Below, in pieces: positions 18,472 to 28,904 of a stretch of 64,000 nucleotides of DNA. The number at the start of each line of letters is the position of its first letter. The stretch's first letter is position 1. The position numbers and the translations under genes were made by a program. Under the pieces are notes generated by a model. That model worked only from the letters and a program-made list of their open reading frames with translations, did no database searches and had not been told where the DNA came from. Source of the stretch: Cupriavidus taiwanensis (GTDB lineage Bacteria > Pseudomonadota > Gammaproteobacteria > Burkholderiales > Burkholderiaceae); assembly GCF_900249755.1 (NCBI RefSeq), contig NZ_LT976854.1, positions 62,001 through 126,000 on the forward strand. The letters are read 5' to 3'.

Positions 18472-18948
18472 ATGCAGCACATCGACAAGGCAGACGGCGC
18501 GGGCGAGGAATTCCTGGCCTTTACCCTGGGCCGCGAGGAATACGGCGTCGATATCCTGAAGGTGCAGGAGATCCGCGGCTACGAGTCGGTCACCCAGATC
18601 GCCAATGCGCCCGACTACATCAAGGGCGTGATCAACCTGCGCGGCATCATCGTGCCGATCATCGACCTGCGCATCAAGTTCCGCCAGCCCAACGTCAGCT
18701 ACGACCAGTACACAGTCGTCATCATCGTCGACCTCAACGAACGCACCACCGGCATCGTGGTCGACGGCGTCTCCGACGTGCTCACGCTGAGCCCCGCGCA
18801 GATCAAGCCCACGCCGCACTTTTCCGGCGAACTGGCCACCGACTACATCCGCGGGCTGGGCTCGGTCGAGCAACGCATGCTGATCCTGGTCGATATCGAG
18901 AAGCTGCTCGACACCGAAGAACTCGCCGCGCTGGAAGCGGTGTCCTGA
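18472..18948 (+). CDS. cheW: Chemotaxis coupling protein CheW (first copy)
   Basis: This 158-residue CheW couples receptors to CheA in the polar array. It carries the SH3-like CheW fold from [25 protein letters not shown] through [17 protein letters not shown] to the late [17 protein letters not shown]. It is close to the second copy at 28905 over most of its length. Its position immediately before aer suggests the two are co-expressed. I label both copies cheW since sequence alone does not give them separate roles. Confidence 0.93.
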   Translation: MQHIDKADGAGEEFLAFTLGREEYGVDILKVQEIRGYESVTQIANAPDYIKGVINLRGIIVPIIDLRIKFRQPNVSYDQYTVVIIVDLNERTTGIVVDGVSDVLTLSPAQIKPTPHFSGELATDYIRGLGSVEQRMLILVDIEKLLDTEELAALEAVS

Positions 18949-19067
18949 TCCTGCCGCAGCGCCCCCCGCCGTCCGGCAGGCGCAACCCGCCCGCCGGACC
19001 GAACCCGCCCCGCGGTGCGGCCGCATGGACCCATGCGGCGCGCCACCGGCACGCAGTACTGACATTG

Positions 19068-20711
19068 ATGCGAAACAACCAACCCGTCACGCAGCGCGAG
19101 TACCAGCTGTCTCCCGCCGACTACCTGATCTCGCGCACCGACCTCAAGGGCCGTATCACCTTTGCCAACCGCACCTTTATCGAGGCCAGCGGCTTTACGG
19201 CGGAAGAATTGCTGGGCGCGCCGCACAACCTGGTGCGCCACCCCGACATGCCGCCCGAGGCGTTTGCCGACCTGTGGCAAGACCTGCAGGCCGGCCGCAC
19301 CTGGATGGGCGTGGTCAAGAACCGCCGCAAGGACGGCGACTTCTACTGGGTCAACGCGACCGTGACGCCCACGCGCGTCGATGGCCGCGTGGTGGGCTAC
19401 ACCTCGGTGCGCTCGATGGCGACGCGCGAGCAGGTGCAGGCCGCGGGCGCCGCCTATGCGCGCTTTCGCGCCGGCCGTGCCGACGGCTTGGCGATCCGCC
19501 ACGGCGCGGTGGTGCGCACCGGCGTGCGCGGCCTGGTGCAGGGGCTGCTGCGGCTGAACCTGAAGCGCCGCATCCTGTGGGCGCAGGCCGGCGGCCTGGT
19601 GTGGTTCCTGGCCGCGCTGGTCGCGGTGGAAGCGCTGGGCGGCGCCGGCACTGCCGCGTTGCGCCCGTGGCTGTGGGGCGGCTTTGCGCTGGCGCTGGCA
19701 TCGTCGTTCGCCGCCGGCACCATGCTGCTGGCGCGCGTGAACCGGCCGGTGCGCGACATGCTGGACTTCGCGCTGCGCATGGGCGCGGGCGACCTGACCA
19801 CGCGCTTCGAGCACCGCAGCACCGACGAGATCGGCGCGCTGGCGCAGGCGATGCAGACCATGCAGCGCAGCCTGCTGTCGGTGGTGCATGAGATCCAGGA
19901 AGGCATGGCCAGCATCTCGACCGCGACGCGCCAGGTGGCCGCGGGCAACAACGATTTGTCGCAGCGCACCGAGCAGCAGGCGGCGTCGCTGGAGCAGACC
20001 GCGTCGAGCATGGAAGAGCTGACCAGCACGGTGCGCCAGAACGCGGACAACGCGCGCCAGGCCAGCGGGCTGGCGGCAAATGCTTCGGATACCGCATTGC
20101 GCGGCGGCGAAGTGGTGGGCCGCGTGGTGCAGACCATGGACGAGATCAACGATGCGTCGAAGAAGATCGTCGACATCATCGGCGTGATCGAGGGCATTGC
20201 GTTCCAGACCAATATCCTGGCGCTGAACGCGGCGGTGGAAGCCGCGCGCGCGGGCGAGCAGGGCCGCGGCTTCGCGGTGGTGGCGGGCGAGGTGCGCAGC
20301 CTGGCGCAGCGCAGCGCCAATGCGGCCAAGGAGATCAAGGGACTGATCGGCGATACGGTCGAGCGCGTCGACAACGGCTCGGCGCTGGTGGGCCAGGCCG
20401 GCAAGACCATGGATGAGATCGTGCAGGCGGTCAAGCGCGTGACCGACATCATGGGCGAGATCAGCGCGGCATCGGCCGAACAGAGCTCGGGCATCGAGCA
20501 GGTGAACCAGGCGGTGGCGCAGATGGACGAGGGCACGCAGCAGAACGCGGCACTGGTCGAAGAAGCCGCCGCCGCGGCGGGCGCGCTCGAAGAGCAGGCG
20601 CTGCGGCTGCGCGATGCCGTCGCCACCTTCCGCGTCAGCATGCAGGCAGAGGTGCGGCCGCAGCGCCAGCCCGCGGCTGCGCGCGGCGATGCGGTGCTGG
20701 CACCGGCCTGA
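19068..20711 (+). CDS. aer: Aer-type aerotaxis receptor (PAS-sensor chemoreceptor)
   Basis: This 547-residue receptor begins with a PAS domain (about residues 10-120) very like the FAD-binding domain of E. coli Aer: [32 protein letters not shown] and [13 protein letters not shown]. Two short membrane segments near 165-215, a HAMP-like segment and the standard signalling hairpin follow. There is no periplasmic domain and no C-terminal aromatic pentapeptide, as in E. coli Aer, which is methylation-independent. It senses redox or oxygen from the cytoplasm. A TTG directly precedes the ATG chosen here. The signalling domain is nearly identical to that of the next receptor. Confidence 0.92.
   Translation: MRNNQPVTQREYQLSPADYLISRTDLKGRITFANRTFIEASGFTAEELLGAPHNLVRHPDMPPEAFADLWQDLQAGRTWMGVVKNRRKDGDFYWVNATVTPTRVDGRVVGYTSVRSMATREQVQAAGAAYARFRAGRADGLAIRHGAVVRTGVRGLVQGLLRLNLKRRILWAQAGGLVWFLAALVAVEALGGAGTAALRPWLWGGFALALASSFAAGTMLLARVNRPVRDMLDFALRMGAGDLTTRFEHRSTDEIGALAQAMQTMQRSLLSVVHEIQEGMASISTATRQVAAGNNDLSQRTEQQAASLEQTASSMEELTSTVRQNADNARQASGLAANASDTALRGGEVVGRVVQTMDEINDASKKIVDIIGVIEGIAFQTNILALNAAVEAARAGEQGRGFAVVAGEVRSLAQRSANAAKEIKGLIGDTVERVDNGSALVGQAGKTMDEIVQAVKRVTDIMGEISAASAEQSSGIEQVNQAVAQMDEGTQQNAALVEEAAAAAGALEEQALRLRDAVATFRVSMQAEVRPQRQPAAARGDAVLAPA
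19938..20605 (+). repeat. Receptor signalling-domain duplicate, copy 1
   Basis: About 668 bp of the aer gene match 21700-22367 with only about 15 differences by eye, nearly all third-position. The flanking parts of the two genes are unrelated. The one clear coding change in the middle is Gly for Val in QMDEGTQQ. Confidence 0.85.
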
Positions 20712-20750
20712 GGGCTGGGTCGGTACTGGCACGGTTTGGATCGAAGTGAA

Positions 20751-20774
20751 GGCAGCCGCGGTACCGCGGCTGCC
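20751..20774. repeat. 24-nt perfect palindrome between aer and the second receptor gene
   Basis: GGCAGCCGCGGT is followed at once by its exact reverse complement, 40 bp after the aer stop. It could be a terminator stem (no T-run) or a protein-binding site. Confidence 0.6.
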
Positions 20775-20832
20775 AGCGTACACAGGGTGCGGCAGGCCGT
20801 GCCCGAGGCTTCAGTTACAAGGGGGAGTTGCT

Positions 20833-22674
20833 ATGCATTGGTTCAATCAATTGCGCGTCACGACCAGGCTGGTTGCCGGATTCCTGGTCGTTGCCGTGAT
20901 CGGCGCCGTGATGGGGCTGCTGGGCGTCGTCAACATGGGACGCATGGCGGACTGGACCGGCAAGATCTACCACGACGACCTGCGCGCGCTGAAGGCGGTG
21001 CAGGACGCCAACATCAACCTGGTCTACGCCAGCCGCTCGCAGATTGCGCTGCTGTCGGCATCGACCATGGGCGAGCGCTCGATCGAGAAGGAGCAGATCG
21101 GCAAATCGCTGGCCGCGATGGACGAGCGCATCCGCCAGGTGGCGGGCGCCTTCGAGAAGCCGGAGGGCAAGGCGCTGGTCAAGCAGTACCAGGACCTGTC
21201 GCCGGCATTCCGCGCGCGCATGGAGAAGTATGTCGAGCTGGTCAGCAAGCAGCCGCTGGATACCTCGCAGTTCGAAAGCCAGGTGTTCTCCGAAAGCGCT
21301 GACCTGCTCAAGGACAGCCACGCGCTGGAAGCGGTGATGCTGCAGATGGTCAAGCGCCGCGACGACCGCGCCCGCAACAACATGGAAGAAGCGCGCAGCG
21401 TCTACGACGCCACGCGCCTGTGGATGCTGGGCCTGGTGCTGGGCGGGCTGGCGCTGTCGGTGCTGCTGGGCGTGCTGCTGGCGCGCGCGCTGTCGCGCCA
21501 GCTGGGCGGCGAGCCGGGCTATGCCGCGGCCATCGCCGCGCGCATTGCCGAGGGCGATTTCTCGTCGCCGGTGACCACGCGCGCCGGCGACAAGAGCAGC
21601 CTGGTCTACGCGATGCAGCAGATGCAGCAGCAGCTGTCGCGCATGGTGCGGGATTTCAAGGCCTCGGCCGAATCGATCGGCAGCGCCTCGCGCGAGATTG
21701 CCGCGGGCAACAACGATTTGTCGCAGCGCACCGAGCAGCAGGCGGCGTCGCTGGAGCAGACCGCGTCGAGCATGGAAGAGCTGACCAGCACGGTGCGCCA
21801 GAACGCGGACAACGCGCGCCAGGCCAGCGGGCTGGCGGCCAACGCTTCGGACACGGCATTGCGCGGCGGCGAAGTGGTGGGCCGCGTGGTGCAGACCATG
21901 GACGAGATCAACGATGCGTCGAAGAAGATCGTCGACATCATCGGCGTGATCGAGGGCATTGCGTTCCAGACCAACATCCTGGCGCTGAACGCGGCGGTGG
22001 AAGCCGCGCGCGCGGGCGAGCAGGGCCGCGGCTTCGCGGTGGTGGCGGGCGAGGTGCGCAGCCTGGCGCAGCGCAGCGCCAACGCGGCCAAGGAGATCAA
22101 GGGGCTGATCGGCGATACGGTCGAGCGCGTCGACAACGGCTCGGCGCTGGTCGGCCAGGCCGGCAAGACCATGGATGAGATCGTGCAGGCGGTCAAGCGC
22201 GTGACCGACATCATGGGCGAGATCAGCGCGGCATCGGCCGAACAGAGCTCGGGCATCGAGCAGGTGAACCAGGCCGTGGCGCAGATGGACGAGGTCACGC
22301 AGCAGAACGCGGCGCTGGTCGAAGAAGCCGCCGCCGCCGCGGGCGCGCTGGAAGAACAGGCCAGCCGCCTGCAGTCCGCGGTGGCGACGTTCCGTCTGGC
22401 CGCGGAAGACGAGCGCGCGGATCGCTTCGAGGTATTGCCGGCGGCCGCGACGGTGCCCGCGAAGACCCAGCGCGCCGCGGGGGCAGCGCGTGCCATCGCC
22501 ACTGCCAAGCGTGCGGCCAAGCTGCCCATGGCCAAGGCAGAAGCTGCCACCGGCGATGAAGCCGCGCGCGACGCGGCCGAACCGGCGCCGGCAAAGCCGG
22601 CACCGCGCGCCGCCGCCGTGACGCCGCGCCCGGCGCTTGCCGCCGCCGACAACGGCGACTGGAGCGCGTTCTGA
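20833..22674 (+). CDS. Methyl-accepting chemotaxis protein, four-helix-bundle sensor
   Basis: This 613-residue receptor starts with the typical [17 protein letters not shown] first membrane helix. Its periplasmic four-helix-bundle sensor (4HB_MCP type, about residues 35-190) has [21 protein letters not shown]. The second membrane helix (near 200-218), HAMP and signalling hairpin follow. The C-terminal tether is Ala/Lys/Pro-rich and ends GDWSAF, shared with the receptor at 13896. GGGGAG precedes the ATG; the longer upstream frame has no ribosome site. The ligand is unknown; this sensor type often responds to metabolites. Confidence 0.92.
   Translation: MHWFNQLRVTTRLVAGFLVVAVIGAVMGLLGVVNMGRMADWTGKIYHDDLRALKAVQDANINLVYASRSQIALLSASTMGERSIEKEQIGKSLAAMDERIRQVAGAFEKPEGKALVKQYQDLSPAFRARMEKYVELVSKQPLDTSQFESQVFSESADLLKDSHALEAVMLQMVKRRDDRARNNMEEARSVYDATRLWMLGLVLGGLALSVLLGVLLARALSRQLGGEPGYAAAIAARIAEGDFSSPVTTRAGDKSSLVYAMQQMQQQLSRMVRDFKASAESIGSASREIAAGNNDLSQRTEQQAASLEQTASSMEELTSTVRQNADNARQASGLAANASDTALRGGEVVGRVVQTMDEINDASKKIVDIIGVIEGIAFQTNILALNAAVEAARAGEQGRGFAVVAGEVRSLAQRSANAAKEIKGLIGDTVERVDNGSALVGQAGKTMDEIVQAVKRVTDIMGEISAASAEQSSGIEQVNQAVAQMDEVTQQNAALVEEAAAAAGALEEQASRLQSAVATFRLAAEDERADRFEVLPAAATVPAKTQRAAGAARAIATAKRAAKLPMAKAEAATGDEAARDAAEPAPAKPAPRAAAVTPRPALAAADNGDWSAF
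21700..22367 (+). repeat. Receptor signalling-domain duplicate, copy 2
   Basis: This is the partner of 19938-20605, in direct orientation at a 1762-bp offset. Such repeats can recombine to give a fused Aer-sensor receptor or exchange sequence by gene conversion. Confidence 0.85.
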
Positions 22675-22682
22675 GTGTTGCC

Positions 22683-23417
22683 ATGACGACCGATATCACC
22701 CTGGCCCTGCCGCAAGAAGACGCGGCCAGGCTGCGCAAGGAATTCGACCAGTTCATCGGGGTCTCGACCGGGCTGGACCGCGAGTTCCTGCCGCCCGAGT
22801 TCAATGACTTCCTGCGCGCACGGCTGCTGCAGCATGACGGCCCGCTGACCGAGCGCGCGGTCTCGCGGCTGCTGTCCGGGGGTGAGTACGGCTGGGCCCG
22901 TCGCGTGTTCGACAAGCAGCTGCCCAATGCGCTCGCGGCGCTGATGCGCGACGCGCAGCGCTTCGGCTTCGGCCTGGCGGTGCAGCCTGGCTGGAGCGGC
23001 GAACAGCGCCTGGCGCATGCGCGCGAATGGGCCGCGCAGGTGCTGGCCGAGTGCGGCGCCGACAGCGCCTATACCGAAGCGCTGGCCACCCAGGTGGCGG
23101 CGTCGGCGGAAGACCTGCGCGCGCTGGAAGAGCGCATGCGCACGCCGGCATGGCGCCTGGCCGAAAGCCTGCGGCAGCGCGCCTATGACCTGATGTACGC
23201 GCTGCAGACCGAAGACAACGAGGCCGCCGGCCGCGCGCGCGTGGGCGAGTTGCGCGGCATGCTGGGGCTGGCGCTGGAGTACGGATCGGTGCAGCCCGAA
23301 GAAGCCTCGCGCGTGCTGGAGCAAGTGGAGCGCGTGCGCCCCGCGCTGTTCCGCGAAGCGCCCGACGATGTGTTCGCGCGCCTGGCGGCATGGCTGCGCC
23401 GCCTGTTCGGACAGTGA
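22683..23417 (+). CDS. Hypothetical protein linked to chemoreceptor (244 aa)
   Basis: I do not recognise a family. The start is 8 bp after the receptor stop, so the two are almost certainly co-translated. The protein is soluble, strongly helical and rich in Ala, Glu and Arg. It has no signal peptide and no cysteine cluster, and helical stretches such as TQVAASAEDLRALEERM recur; W/R-rich termini (LAAWLRRLFGQ) may touch membrane or protein. A role as a receptor-array accessory or adaptor is only an inference from position. Confidence 0.65.
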   Translation: MTTDITLALPQEDAARLRKEFDQFIGVSTGLDREFLPPEFNDFLRARLLQHDGPLTERAVSRLLSGGEYGWARRVFDKQLPNALAALMRDAQRFGFGLAVQPGWSGEQRLAHAREWAAQVLAECGADSAYTEALATQVAASAEDLRALEERMRTPAWRLAESLRQRAYDLMYALQTEDNEAAGRARVGELRGMLGLALEYGSVQPEEASRVLEQVERVRPALFREAPDDVFARLAAWLRRLFGQ

Positions 23418-23900
23418 GACGGGTACCGCCGCATCGATGCAATGCGACGCCGAAATTCTGGACAGTATTACGAACACCATGCAGCGGCGATACACTCCGC
23501 GCGGCCTTCGTCAATAGAGGAATCCAGCAGGCTACCGACGCGCATGGCAGCGCGTTTGATGCGTATGACGTTTGCTGAACTGCCTTGAGTCAAATCAAAC
23601 GTCAAGCGTGTGACTTGTTACAAAATGTGCGGCGCCAATGTATGTTTCATGCGACATTTGGTTCCCCCCCGCGTAAGTAGGGATTGGCATTGCGGGGCGA
23701 TTGCCGATATAAACGTAACAGTCTTGCTTACACTCTGTAACACTTGTAACGGAGTTGATTACAGTTAGACACGGGCGTAGTTCCTTAGTCGTACGTTGTA
23801 CCCGCCCGGCCGCATACAAACGATCTGGTCGCCGTGCCCCCAAGGGCAACGGTAAGCGCCGGACAAGCGGCTACGGTGGGTTTTTGGTAGCGGGGATAAA
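23418..23900 (+). promoter_or_regulatory. flhDC control region
   Basis: This 483-bp gene-free, AT-richer region precedes flhD. A good sigma-70-like promoter is present: TTGGCA (23684-23689), an 18-nt spacer and TATAAA (23708-23713). This leaves a leader of roughly 180 nt, similar in scale to that of E. coli flhDC. Downstream of the -10 are three GTAAC repeats (23715, 23737, 23746) and an inverted copy lies at 23616-23621. Long leaders of flhDC are usual targets of multiple regulators; the specific proteins are not identifiable here. Confidence 0.55.
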
Positions 23901-24218
23901 TTGGAAAGCAGTGAAGTTCTCCAGGAGATCAGGGAGGTTAACCTCGCCTATCTGCTGCTCGCGCAACGACTCGTGCGCGAAAACCAGGTCGAAGCCATGT
24001 TCCGGCTCGGGGTCAGCAAGGAAATTGCGGATATCCTTGCCAAGCTGACCTCAGCGCAACTCGTCAAGCTGGCGGCATCCAACATGGTGCTGTGCAGGTT
24101 CCGCTTCGACGACCATGCGCTTCTGTCTACTCTCACCCACACGGCCAAGAGCCATGACATGCAGCAGATCCACGCCGCGATCCTGCTTGCGCGTCAGCCT
24201 GTGGAGTCGCTCAATTGA
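23901..24218 (+). CDS. flhD: Flagellar master regulator subunit FlhD (TTG start)
   Basis: This 105-residue protein aligns along its length with E. coli Flh[28 protein letters not shown] and [20 protein letters not shown], including the cysteine before RFRFD. FlhD and FlhC form the FlhD4C2 activator of class II flagellar operons. The only start compatible with this N-terminus is TTG 23901, preceded by GGGGAT; upstream in frame there is a stop at 23873 with no ATG or GTG between. The weak start may limit synthesis. The stop overlaps the flhC start. Confidence 0.95.
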   Translation: MESSEVLQEIREVNLAYLLLAQRLVRENQVEAMFRLGVSKEIADILAKLTSAQLVKLAASNMVLCRFRFDDHALLSTLTHTAKSHDMQQIHAAILLARQPVESLN

Positions 24219-24820
24219 CCGCGCTCCTGCAGGCCGAGCCTACCCGGAGTTATACGGCCACCTCCGTTCCCAGCCGCAAGAGCGTGCTCCAGGATGCCAA
24301 CCAGACCCAGCTCGCGATCGAGCTGATCGGCCTGGGTGCGCGCCTGCAGGTGCTTGAGGCCGAGACCACGCTGTCGCGTGACCGGCTGATCCGCCTGTAC
24401 AAGGAGCTGCGCGGCGTCTCGCCCCCCAAGGGCATGCTCCCCTTCTCGACGGACTGGTTCACCACCTGGCTGCCGAATATCCACTCGTCTCTGTTCTTCT
24501 CTGCCTACCAGTTCATGGTGCAGGAAGGCGAGACCGTGGGCATCCGCGCGGTGGTGGCGGCGTACCGCCTGTACCTCGAGCACGTTTCGCTGCTCGGCGG
24601 TGAAATTGTCTTAAGTTTCACGCGGGCCTGGACGTTAGTACGGTTCTTCGAGAGCAACATGCTGCAGCTGTCCCGGTGCACGTGTTGCGGCGGACAGTTT
24701 GTCACGCACGCGTATGAGCCGCACGCGAACTTTGTGTGCAGCCTGTGCCGTCCGCCGTCGCGCGCAGGGAAAGTGAAGAAGCTCTCGAAAGACGCCGCCG
24801 CCGTGCAGACCAACGCCTGA
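24215..24820 (+). CDS. flhC: Flagellar master regulator subunit FlhC (TTG start)
   Basis: This 201-residue FlhC has the conserved core [29 protein letters not shown], then [14 protein letters not shown]. It has the zinc-binding cysteines in CTCCGG and CSLC near the C-terminus. FlhC gives DNA contact in the FlhD4C2 complex. The TTG at 24215 overlaps the flhD stop by 3 nt (TTGA), which couples translation of the two subunits. No better start exists before the conserved region. About 120 bp with a GTCCGCC hairpin separates it from motA. Confidence 0.95.
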   Translation: MTALLQAEPTRSYTATSVPSRKSVLQDANQTQLAIELIGLGARLQVLEAETTLSRDRLIRLYKELRGVSPPKGMLPFSTDWFTTWLPNIHSSLFFSAYQFMVQEGETVGIRAVVAAYRLYLEHVSLLGGEIVLSFTRAWTLVRFFESNMLQLSRCTCCGGQFVTHAYEPHANFVCSLCRPPSRAGKVKKLSKDAAAVQTNA

Positions 24821-24939
24821 TCCTGGTCAAGGTCCGCCGGCTGGCAAGCTTGCTGCGCTGGCGGACGGATTCTCTCCGTGCGCCCGTGCCGCGGGCCAAT
24901 GAGCGTGGCTGACGCGCGTTTTTAGACGGGGATCCGATC

Positions 24940-25803
24940 GTGCTAGTAGTTCTTGGCTATGTCGTCGTGGTAGCGGCGGTGCTTGGCGGTTACGCCATGA
25001 CCGGCGGCCATATGGGCGCGCTATATCAACCTGCGGAAGTGGTGATCATCGCCGGCGCCGCCATCGGCGCCTTCATCGCCACCAATACCGGCAAGGCCAT
25101 CAAGGCCACCGCGCGTGCGCTGCCGGGCCTGTTCAAGAGTTCCAAGTACAAGAAAGAGCTGTACCTGGACGTCATGTCGCTGCTGTACGTGCTGCTGTCC
25201 AAGGCACGGCGCGAGGGCATCCTGTTCCTGGAAAAGGAAATCGCCGATCCCGCCGCCAGCAGCGTGTTCAGCCAGTACCCGCGCATCCTGTCCGATCCGG
25301 TGGTGATGGAATTCCTCACCGACTACCTGCGCATGATGGTCAACGGCAACATGAACGCATTCGAGATCGAGGCCCTGATGGACCACGAGATCGAGACCTT
25401 CCGCCATGAAGCCGAGATCCCCGCCCATGCGCTGTCGCGCGTCGGCGATGGCCTGCCGGCGTTCGGCATCGTCGCCGCGGTGATGGGCGTGGTGCATGCG
25501 CTGGGCTCGGCCGACCTGCCGCCCGCGGAACTGGGTGCGCTGATCGCGCACGCCATGGTCGGCACCTTCCTCGGCATCCTGCTAGCCTACGGCTTTATCT
25601 CGCCGCTGGCCGCGCGCATCGAGCTGCAGGTGTCCGAGAACGTCAAGGTCTACGAGTGCATCAAGGTGGTGCTGCTGGCTTCGCTCAACGGCTACGCGCC
25701 GCTGGTGGCGGTGGAGTTCGGCCGCAAGGTGCTGTACTCCACGGTGCGTCCGTCGTTCCTCGAGCTCGACGACCACGTGCGTGAAGTGAAGAGCCTGAAC
25801 TAA
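24940..25803 (+). CDS. motA: Flagellar motor stator protein MotA
   Basis: This 287-residue inner-membrane protein has four transmembrane segments (about 1-20, 30-50, 165-190 and 200-225) and a large cytoplasmic loop. The loop contains the rotor-contacting charged region SKARREGILFLEKEI. With MotB it forms the proton channel of the stator. GTG 24940 gives the conserved hydrophobic N-terminus LVVLGYVVVVAAVLGGY. It starts the motAB-che series, 120 bp downstream of flhC. Confidence 0.96.
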   Translation: MLVVLGYVVVVAAVLGGYAMTGGHMGALYQPAEVVIIAGAAIGAFIATNTGKAIKATARALPGLFKSSKYKKELYLDVMSLLYVLLSKARREGILFLEKEIADPAASSVFSQYPRILSDPVVMEFLTDYLRMMVNGNMNAFEIEALMDHEIETFRHEAEIPAHALSRVGDGLPAFGIVAAVMGVVHALGSADLPPAELGALIAHAMVGTFLGILLAYGFISPLAARIELQVSENVKVYECIKVVLLASLNGYAPLVAVEFGRKVLYSTVRPSFLELDDHVREVKSLN

Positions 25804-25836
25804 GCAGCCGGCAACGCACGCAGCAAGGGGCACCAC

Positions 25837-26817
25837 ATGAGCAGCGCACACGATATGCGTCCGATCATCGTCCGCCGGGCGAAATCGCACGCCAGGCCGC
25901 ACGGCAACCACAGCTGGAAGATTGCCTACGCCGACTTCATGACGGCGATGATGGCGCTGTTCCTGGTGCTGTGGCTGCTGTCCAGCGCCAACAAGAAAAC
26001 GCTGGAAGGCATCGCCGAATACTTCCGCATGCCGCTCAAGGTGGCCATCGTCGGCGGCGAGAAAAGCAGCCAGTCGCCCAGCGTGATCCCGGGCGGCGGG
26101 CTGGACGCGATGCGCAAGGACGGCGAAGTCATGCGCGCCCGCGACAACGATCCCAGCGACGAACAGCGCCGCAACGAGCAGCAGGAAGCGCAGCGCCTGC
26201 GCGCGCTCAAGCAGCGCCTGGAACAGATCATCGAGAACAACCCGGTGCTGCGCCAGTTCCGCCCGCAGCTGCTGCTGGACATCACCAGCGAAGGCCTGCG
26301 CATCCAGATCCTGGATACGCAGAACCGGCCCATGTTCCGCACCGGCAGCGCCACCGTCGAAAGCTATATGCGCACCATCCTGCGCGAGATCGGCCCGGTG
26401 CTGAACGAGCTGCCCAACAAGGTCAGCCTGTCCGGCCATACCGATGCCGCCAACTATTCCAACGGCGAGCGCACCTACAGCAACTGGGAGCTGTCCGGCG
26501 ACCGCGCCAACGCCTCGCGCCGCGAGCTGATCGCGGGCGGCATGCAGGAGGGCAAGGTGCTGCGCGTGCTGGGCCTGGCCGCGACCATGCCGCTCGACAA
26601 GCAAGACCTGCTCGCGCCTATCAACCGCCGCATCAGCATCGTGGTGCTGAACCAGAAGGCGCAGGCGCGCTTCGAAGCCGAGAACGCCAGCGCCGCCGCG
26701 GTCACGGTGGCGGCGCAGGCCGGCAAGGCCGCGCAGGAGATGCAGGCAGGACTGGCGGCAGCGTCGGGACCGGCCGCGGCACCCGCAGCAGCGCCGGCAT
26801 CGGGCAGCAAACCATGA
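25837..26817 (+). CDS. motB: Flagellar motor stator protein MotB
   Basis: This 326-residue protein has one N-terminal membrane helix containing the proton-carrying Asp (ADFMTAMMALFLVLWLLS) and the plug region. Its OmpA-like peptidoglycan-binding domain carries SGHTDAANYSNG and NWELSGDRANASRREL. An Ala-rich tail follows residue 295. It anchors MotA complexes to the cell wall. It begins 33 bp after motA, preceded by AAGGGG. Confidence 0.96.
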   Translation: MSSAHDMRPIIVRRAKSHARPHGNHSWKIAYADFMTAMMALFLVLWLLSSANKKTLEGIAEYFRMPLKVAIVGGEKSSQSPSVIPGGGLDAMRKDGEVMRARDNDPSDEQRRNEQQEAQRLRALKQRLEQIIENNPVLRQFRPQLLLDITSEGLRIQILDTQNRPMFRTGSATVESYMRTILREIGPVLNELPNKVSLSGHTDAANYSNGERTYSNWELSGDRANASRRELIAGGMQEGKVLRVLGLAATMPLDKQDLLAPINRRISIVVLNQKAQARFEAENASAAAVTVAAQAGKAAQEMQAGLAAASGPAAAPAAAPASGSKP

Positions 26818-26872
26818 CGCAGGACCGCTGCCGCAGCGTGCCCTGCGCCGTAACCAAGTGACTCAGGACGCC

Positions 26873-28876
26873 ATGTCTGTCGATATCGATATCACTCAGT
26901 TTTACCAGACCTTCTTCGAGGAAGCGGAAGAGCTGCTCGTTGAAATGGAGCAGCTGCTGCTCGGCCTGGACATCGAGGCGCCCGATGCCGAGCACCTGAA
27001 CGCGATCTTCCGGGCCGCGCACTCGATCAAGGGCGGCGCGGCGACCTTCGGCTTCGCCGCGCTGACCGAGACCACCCATATCTTCGAGAACCTGCTGGAC
27101 CGCACGCGCCGGCAGGAACTGGCGTTGACCAGGACCATCATCGACACCTTTCTGGAAACCAAGGACGTGTTGCAAGACCAGCTCAACGCCTACCGCAACG
27201 GCACCGAACCCGATCCGGAAACGCTGGCGCGCATCTGCGCCGTGCTGCAGCAGCTGGCGCAGGAAGCCGCCGGCCATGACGCAGCCCCGGCACCCGTTGC
27301 AGCGCCCGCGCTGGTCGCTGCCGCAGCACCCGCAGCCGCGCCCGCCGGCGGCGCCCTGAAGATCCGGCTGATCAAGGTGTCGGCATCCGACCAGGCGCTG
27401 CTGCGCGAAGAACTCGCCAACCTGGGCGAGATCACCGGGCAGGAGGAAACCAGCGGCGAACTGGTGGTGTGGCTCAACACCCAATGCAGCGCCGACGACA
27501 TCATCGCGGTGTGCTGCTTCGTGATCGACGTCGACCAGATCGTGATCGAAGCCGCGGCCGCCGCGCCGGCCCCGGCCGCGCCTGCCGCGCCCGCGCCCGC
27601 ACCAGTGGCTGCCGCCCCCGCACCGGCCCCGGCCGCCACCGCCACGCGCGAGAAAGCCAAGGCCGCGCCGGCCCCCGCGCCCGCACACGGCGAAGGCTCG
27701 ATCCGCGTGCCGACCGAGAAGGTCGACCAGATCATTAACCTGGTGGGCGAGCTGGTGATCACGCAGTCGATGCTGGCGCAGACCGCCTCGTCGCTGGACC
27801 CGGTGCTGTTCGACCGCCTGTTCTCCGGCATGGGCCAGTTGGAGCGCAATGCGCGCGACCTGCAGGAAGCGGTGATGTCGATCCGCATGATGCCGATGGA
27901 CTACGTGTTCTCGCGCTTCCCGCGGCTGGTGCGCGACCTGGCCAGCAAGCTCGGCAAGCAGATCGACCTTGTCACCTTCGGCAAGGCGACCGAGCTGGAC
28001 AAGAGCCTGATCGAACGCATCATCGATCCGCTGACGCACCTGGTGCGCAACAGCCTGGATCACGGCATCGAAACCCCCGACAAGCGCGTCGCCGCCGGCA
28101 AGGATCCGACCGGCCAGCTGATCCTGTCGGCGCAGCACCATGGCGGCAATATCGTCATCGAAGTCAGTGACGACGGCGGCGGCCTGAACCGCGAGCGCAT
28201 CCTGGCCAAGGCCATCCAGAACGGCCTGCCGGTGTCCGAGACCATCACCGACGAAGAAGTCTGGCAACTGATCTTCGCGCCGGGCTTCTCCACCGCCGAG
28301 GTCGTCACCGACGTCTCCGGCCGCGGCGTGGGCATGGACGTGGTCAAGCGCAACATCCAGGAGATGGGCGGCCATGTGCAGATCAGCTCGCGCCCGGGCC
28401 TGGGCACCACCATCCGCATCGTGCTGCCGCTGACGCTGGCGATCCTGGACGGCATGTCGGTCAAGGTGGGCGAAGAGACCTTCATCCTGCCGCTGAACTG
28501 CGTGATGGAGTCGCTGCAGCCCAAGGCCGAAGACGTGCACACAGCCGCCAACTCCGATCGCGTCATGCACGTGCGCGGCGAGTACCTGCCGCTGCTGGAG
28601 ATGCACCGCGTGTTCAACGTGTCCGGCGCGCTGCAGGAGCCCACGCAGGGCATCGCCGTGATCCTGCAGGCCGAAGGCAAGCGCTTCGCGCTGCTGGTGG
28701 ACCAGCTGATCGGCCAGCACCAGGTGGTGCTGAAGAACCTGGAAACCAACTACCGCAAGGTGCCGTGCATTTCCGCGGCGACCATCCTTGGCGACGGCAG
28801 CGTGGCGCTGATCGTCGATGTCGGCGCGCTGCAGCGCACCGGCGTGCGCCGGCAGGAACCGGCGCTGCAGCAGTAA
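26873..28876 (+). CDS. cheA: Chemotaxis histidine kinase CheA
   Basis: This 667-residue kinase begins with an HPt domain whose phospho-His is H50 ([15 protein letters not shown]). A P2-like domain for CheY/CheB docking lies between long Ala/Pro linkers, then the dimerisation helices (about 285-345). The HATP kinase core has [22 protein letters not shown] and [13 protein letters not shown], and a CheW-like P5 domain ends the protein. It phosphorylates CheY and CheB. The ATG at 26873 matches the E. coli start; the GTG at 26858 would add five residues. It overlaps nothing and follows motB by 55 bp. Confidence 0.96.
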   Translation: MSVDIDITQFYQTFFEEAEELLVEMEQLLLGLDIEAPDAEHLNAIFRAAHSIKGGAATFGFAALTETTHIFENLLDRTRRQELALTRTIIDTFLETKDVLQDQLNAYRNGTEPDPETLARICAVLQQLAQEAAGHDAAPAPVAAPALVAAAAPAAAPAGGALKIRLIKVSASDQALLREELANLGEITGQEETSGELVVWLNTQCSADDIIAVCCFVIDVDQIVIEAAAAAPAPAAPAAPAPAPVAAAPAPAPAATATREKAKAAPAPAPAHGEGSIRVPTEKVDQIINLVGELVITQSMLAQTASSLDPVLFDRLFSGMGQLERNARDLQEAVMSIRMMPMDYVFSRFPRLVRDLASKLGKQIDLVTFGKATELDKSLIERIIDPLTHLVRNSLDHGIETPDKRVAAGKDPTGQLILSAQHHGGNIVIEVSDDGGGLNRERILAKAIQNGLPVSETITDEEVWQLIFAPGFSTAEVVTDVSGRGVGMDVVKRNIQEMGGHVQISSRPGLGTTIRIVLPLTLAILDGMSVKVGEETFILPLNCVMESLQPKAEDVHTAANSDRVMHVRGEYLPLLEMHRVFNVSGALQEPTQGIAVILQAEGKRFALLVDQLIGQHQVVLKNLETNYRKVPCISAATILGDGSVALIVDVGALQRTGVRRQEPALQQ

Positions 28877-28904
28877 TCGTCCAATCACAGGAGAACAAGA
28901 CATC

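Noticed and set aside
23601..23625. CRP-like site in the flhDC leader (TGTGA at 23610)
   Set aside because: Only the left half-site matches; the right half diverges too much to support a call.
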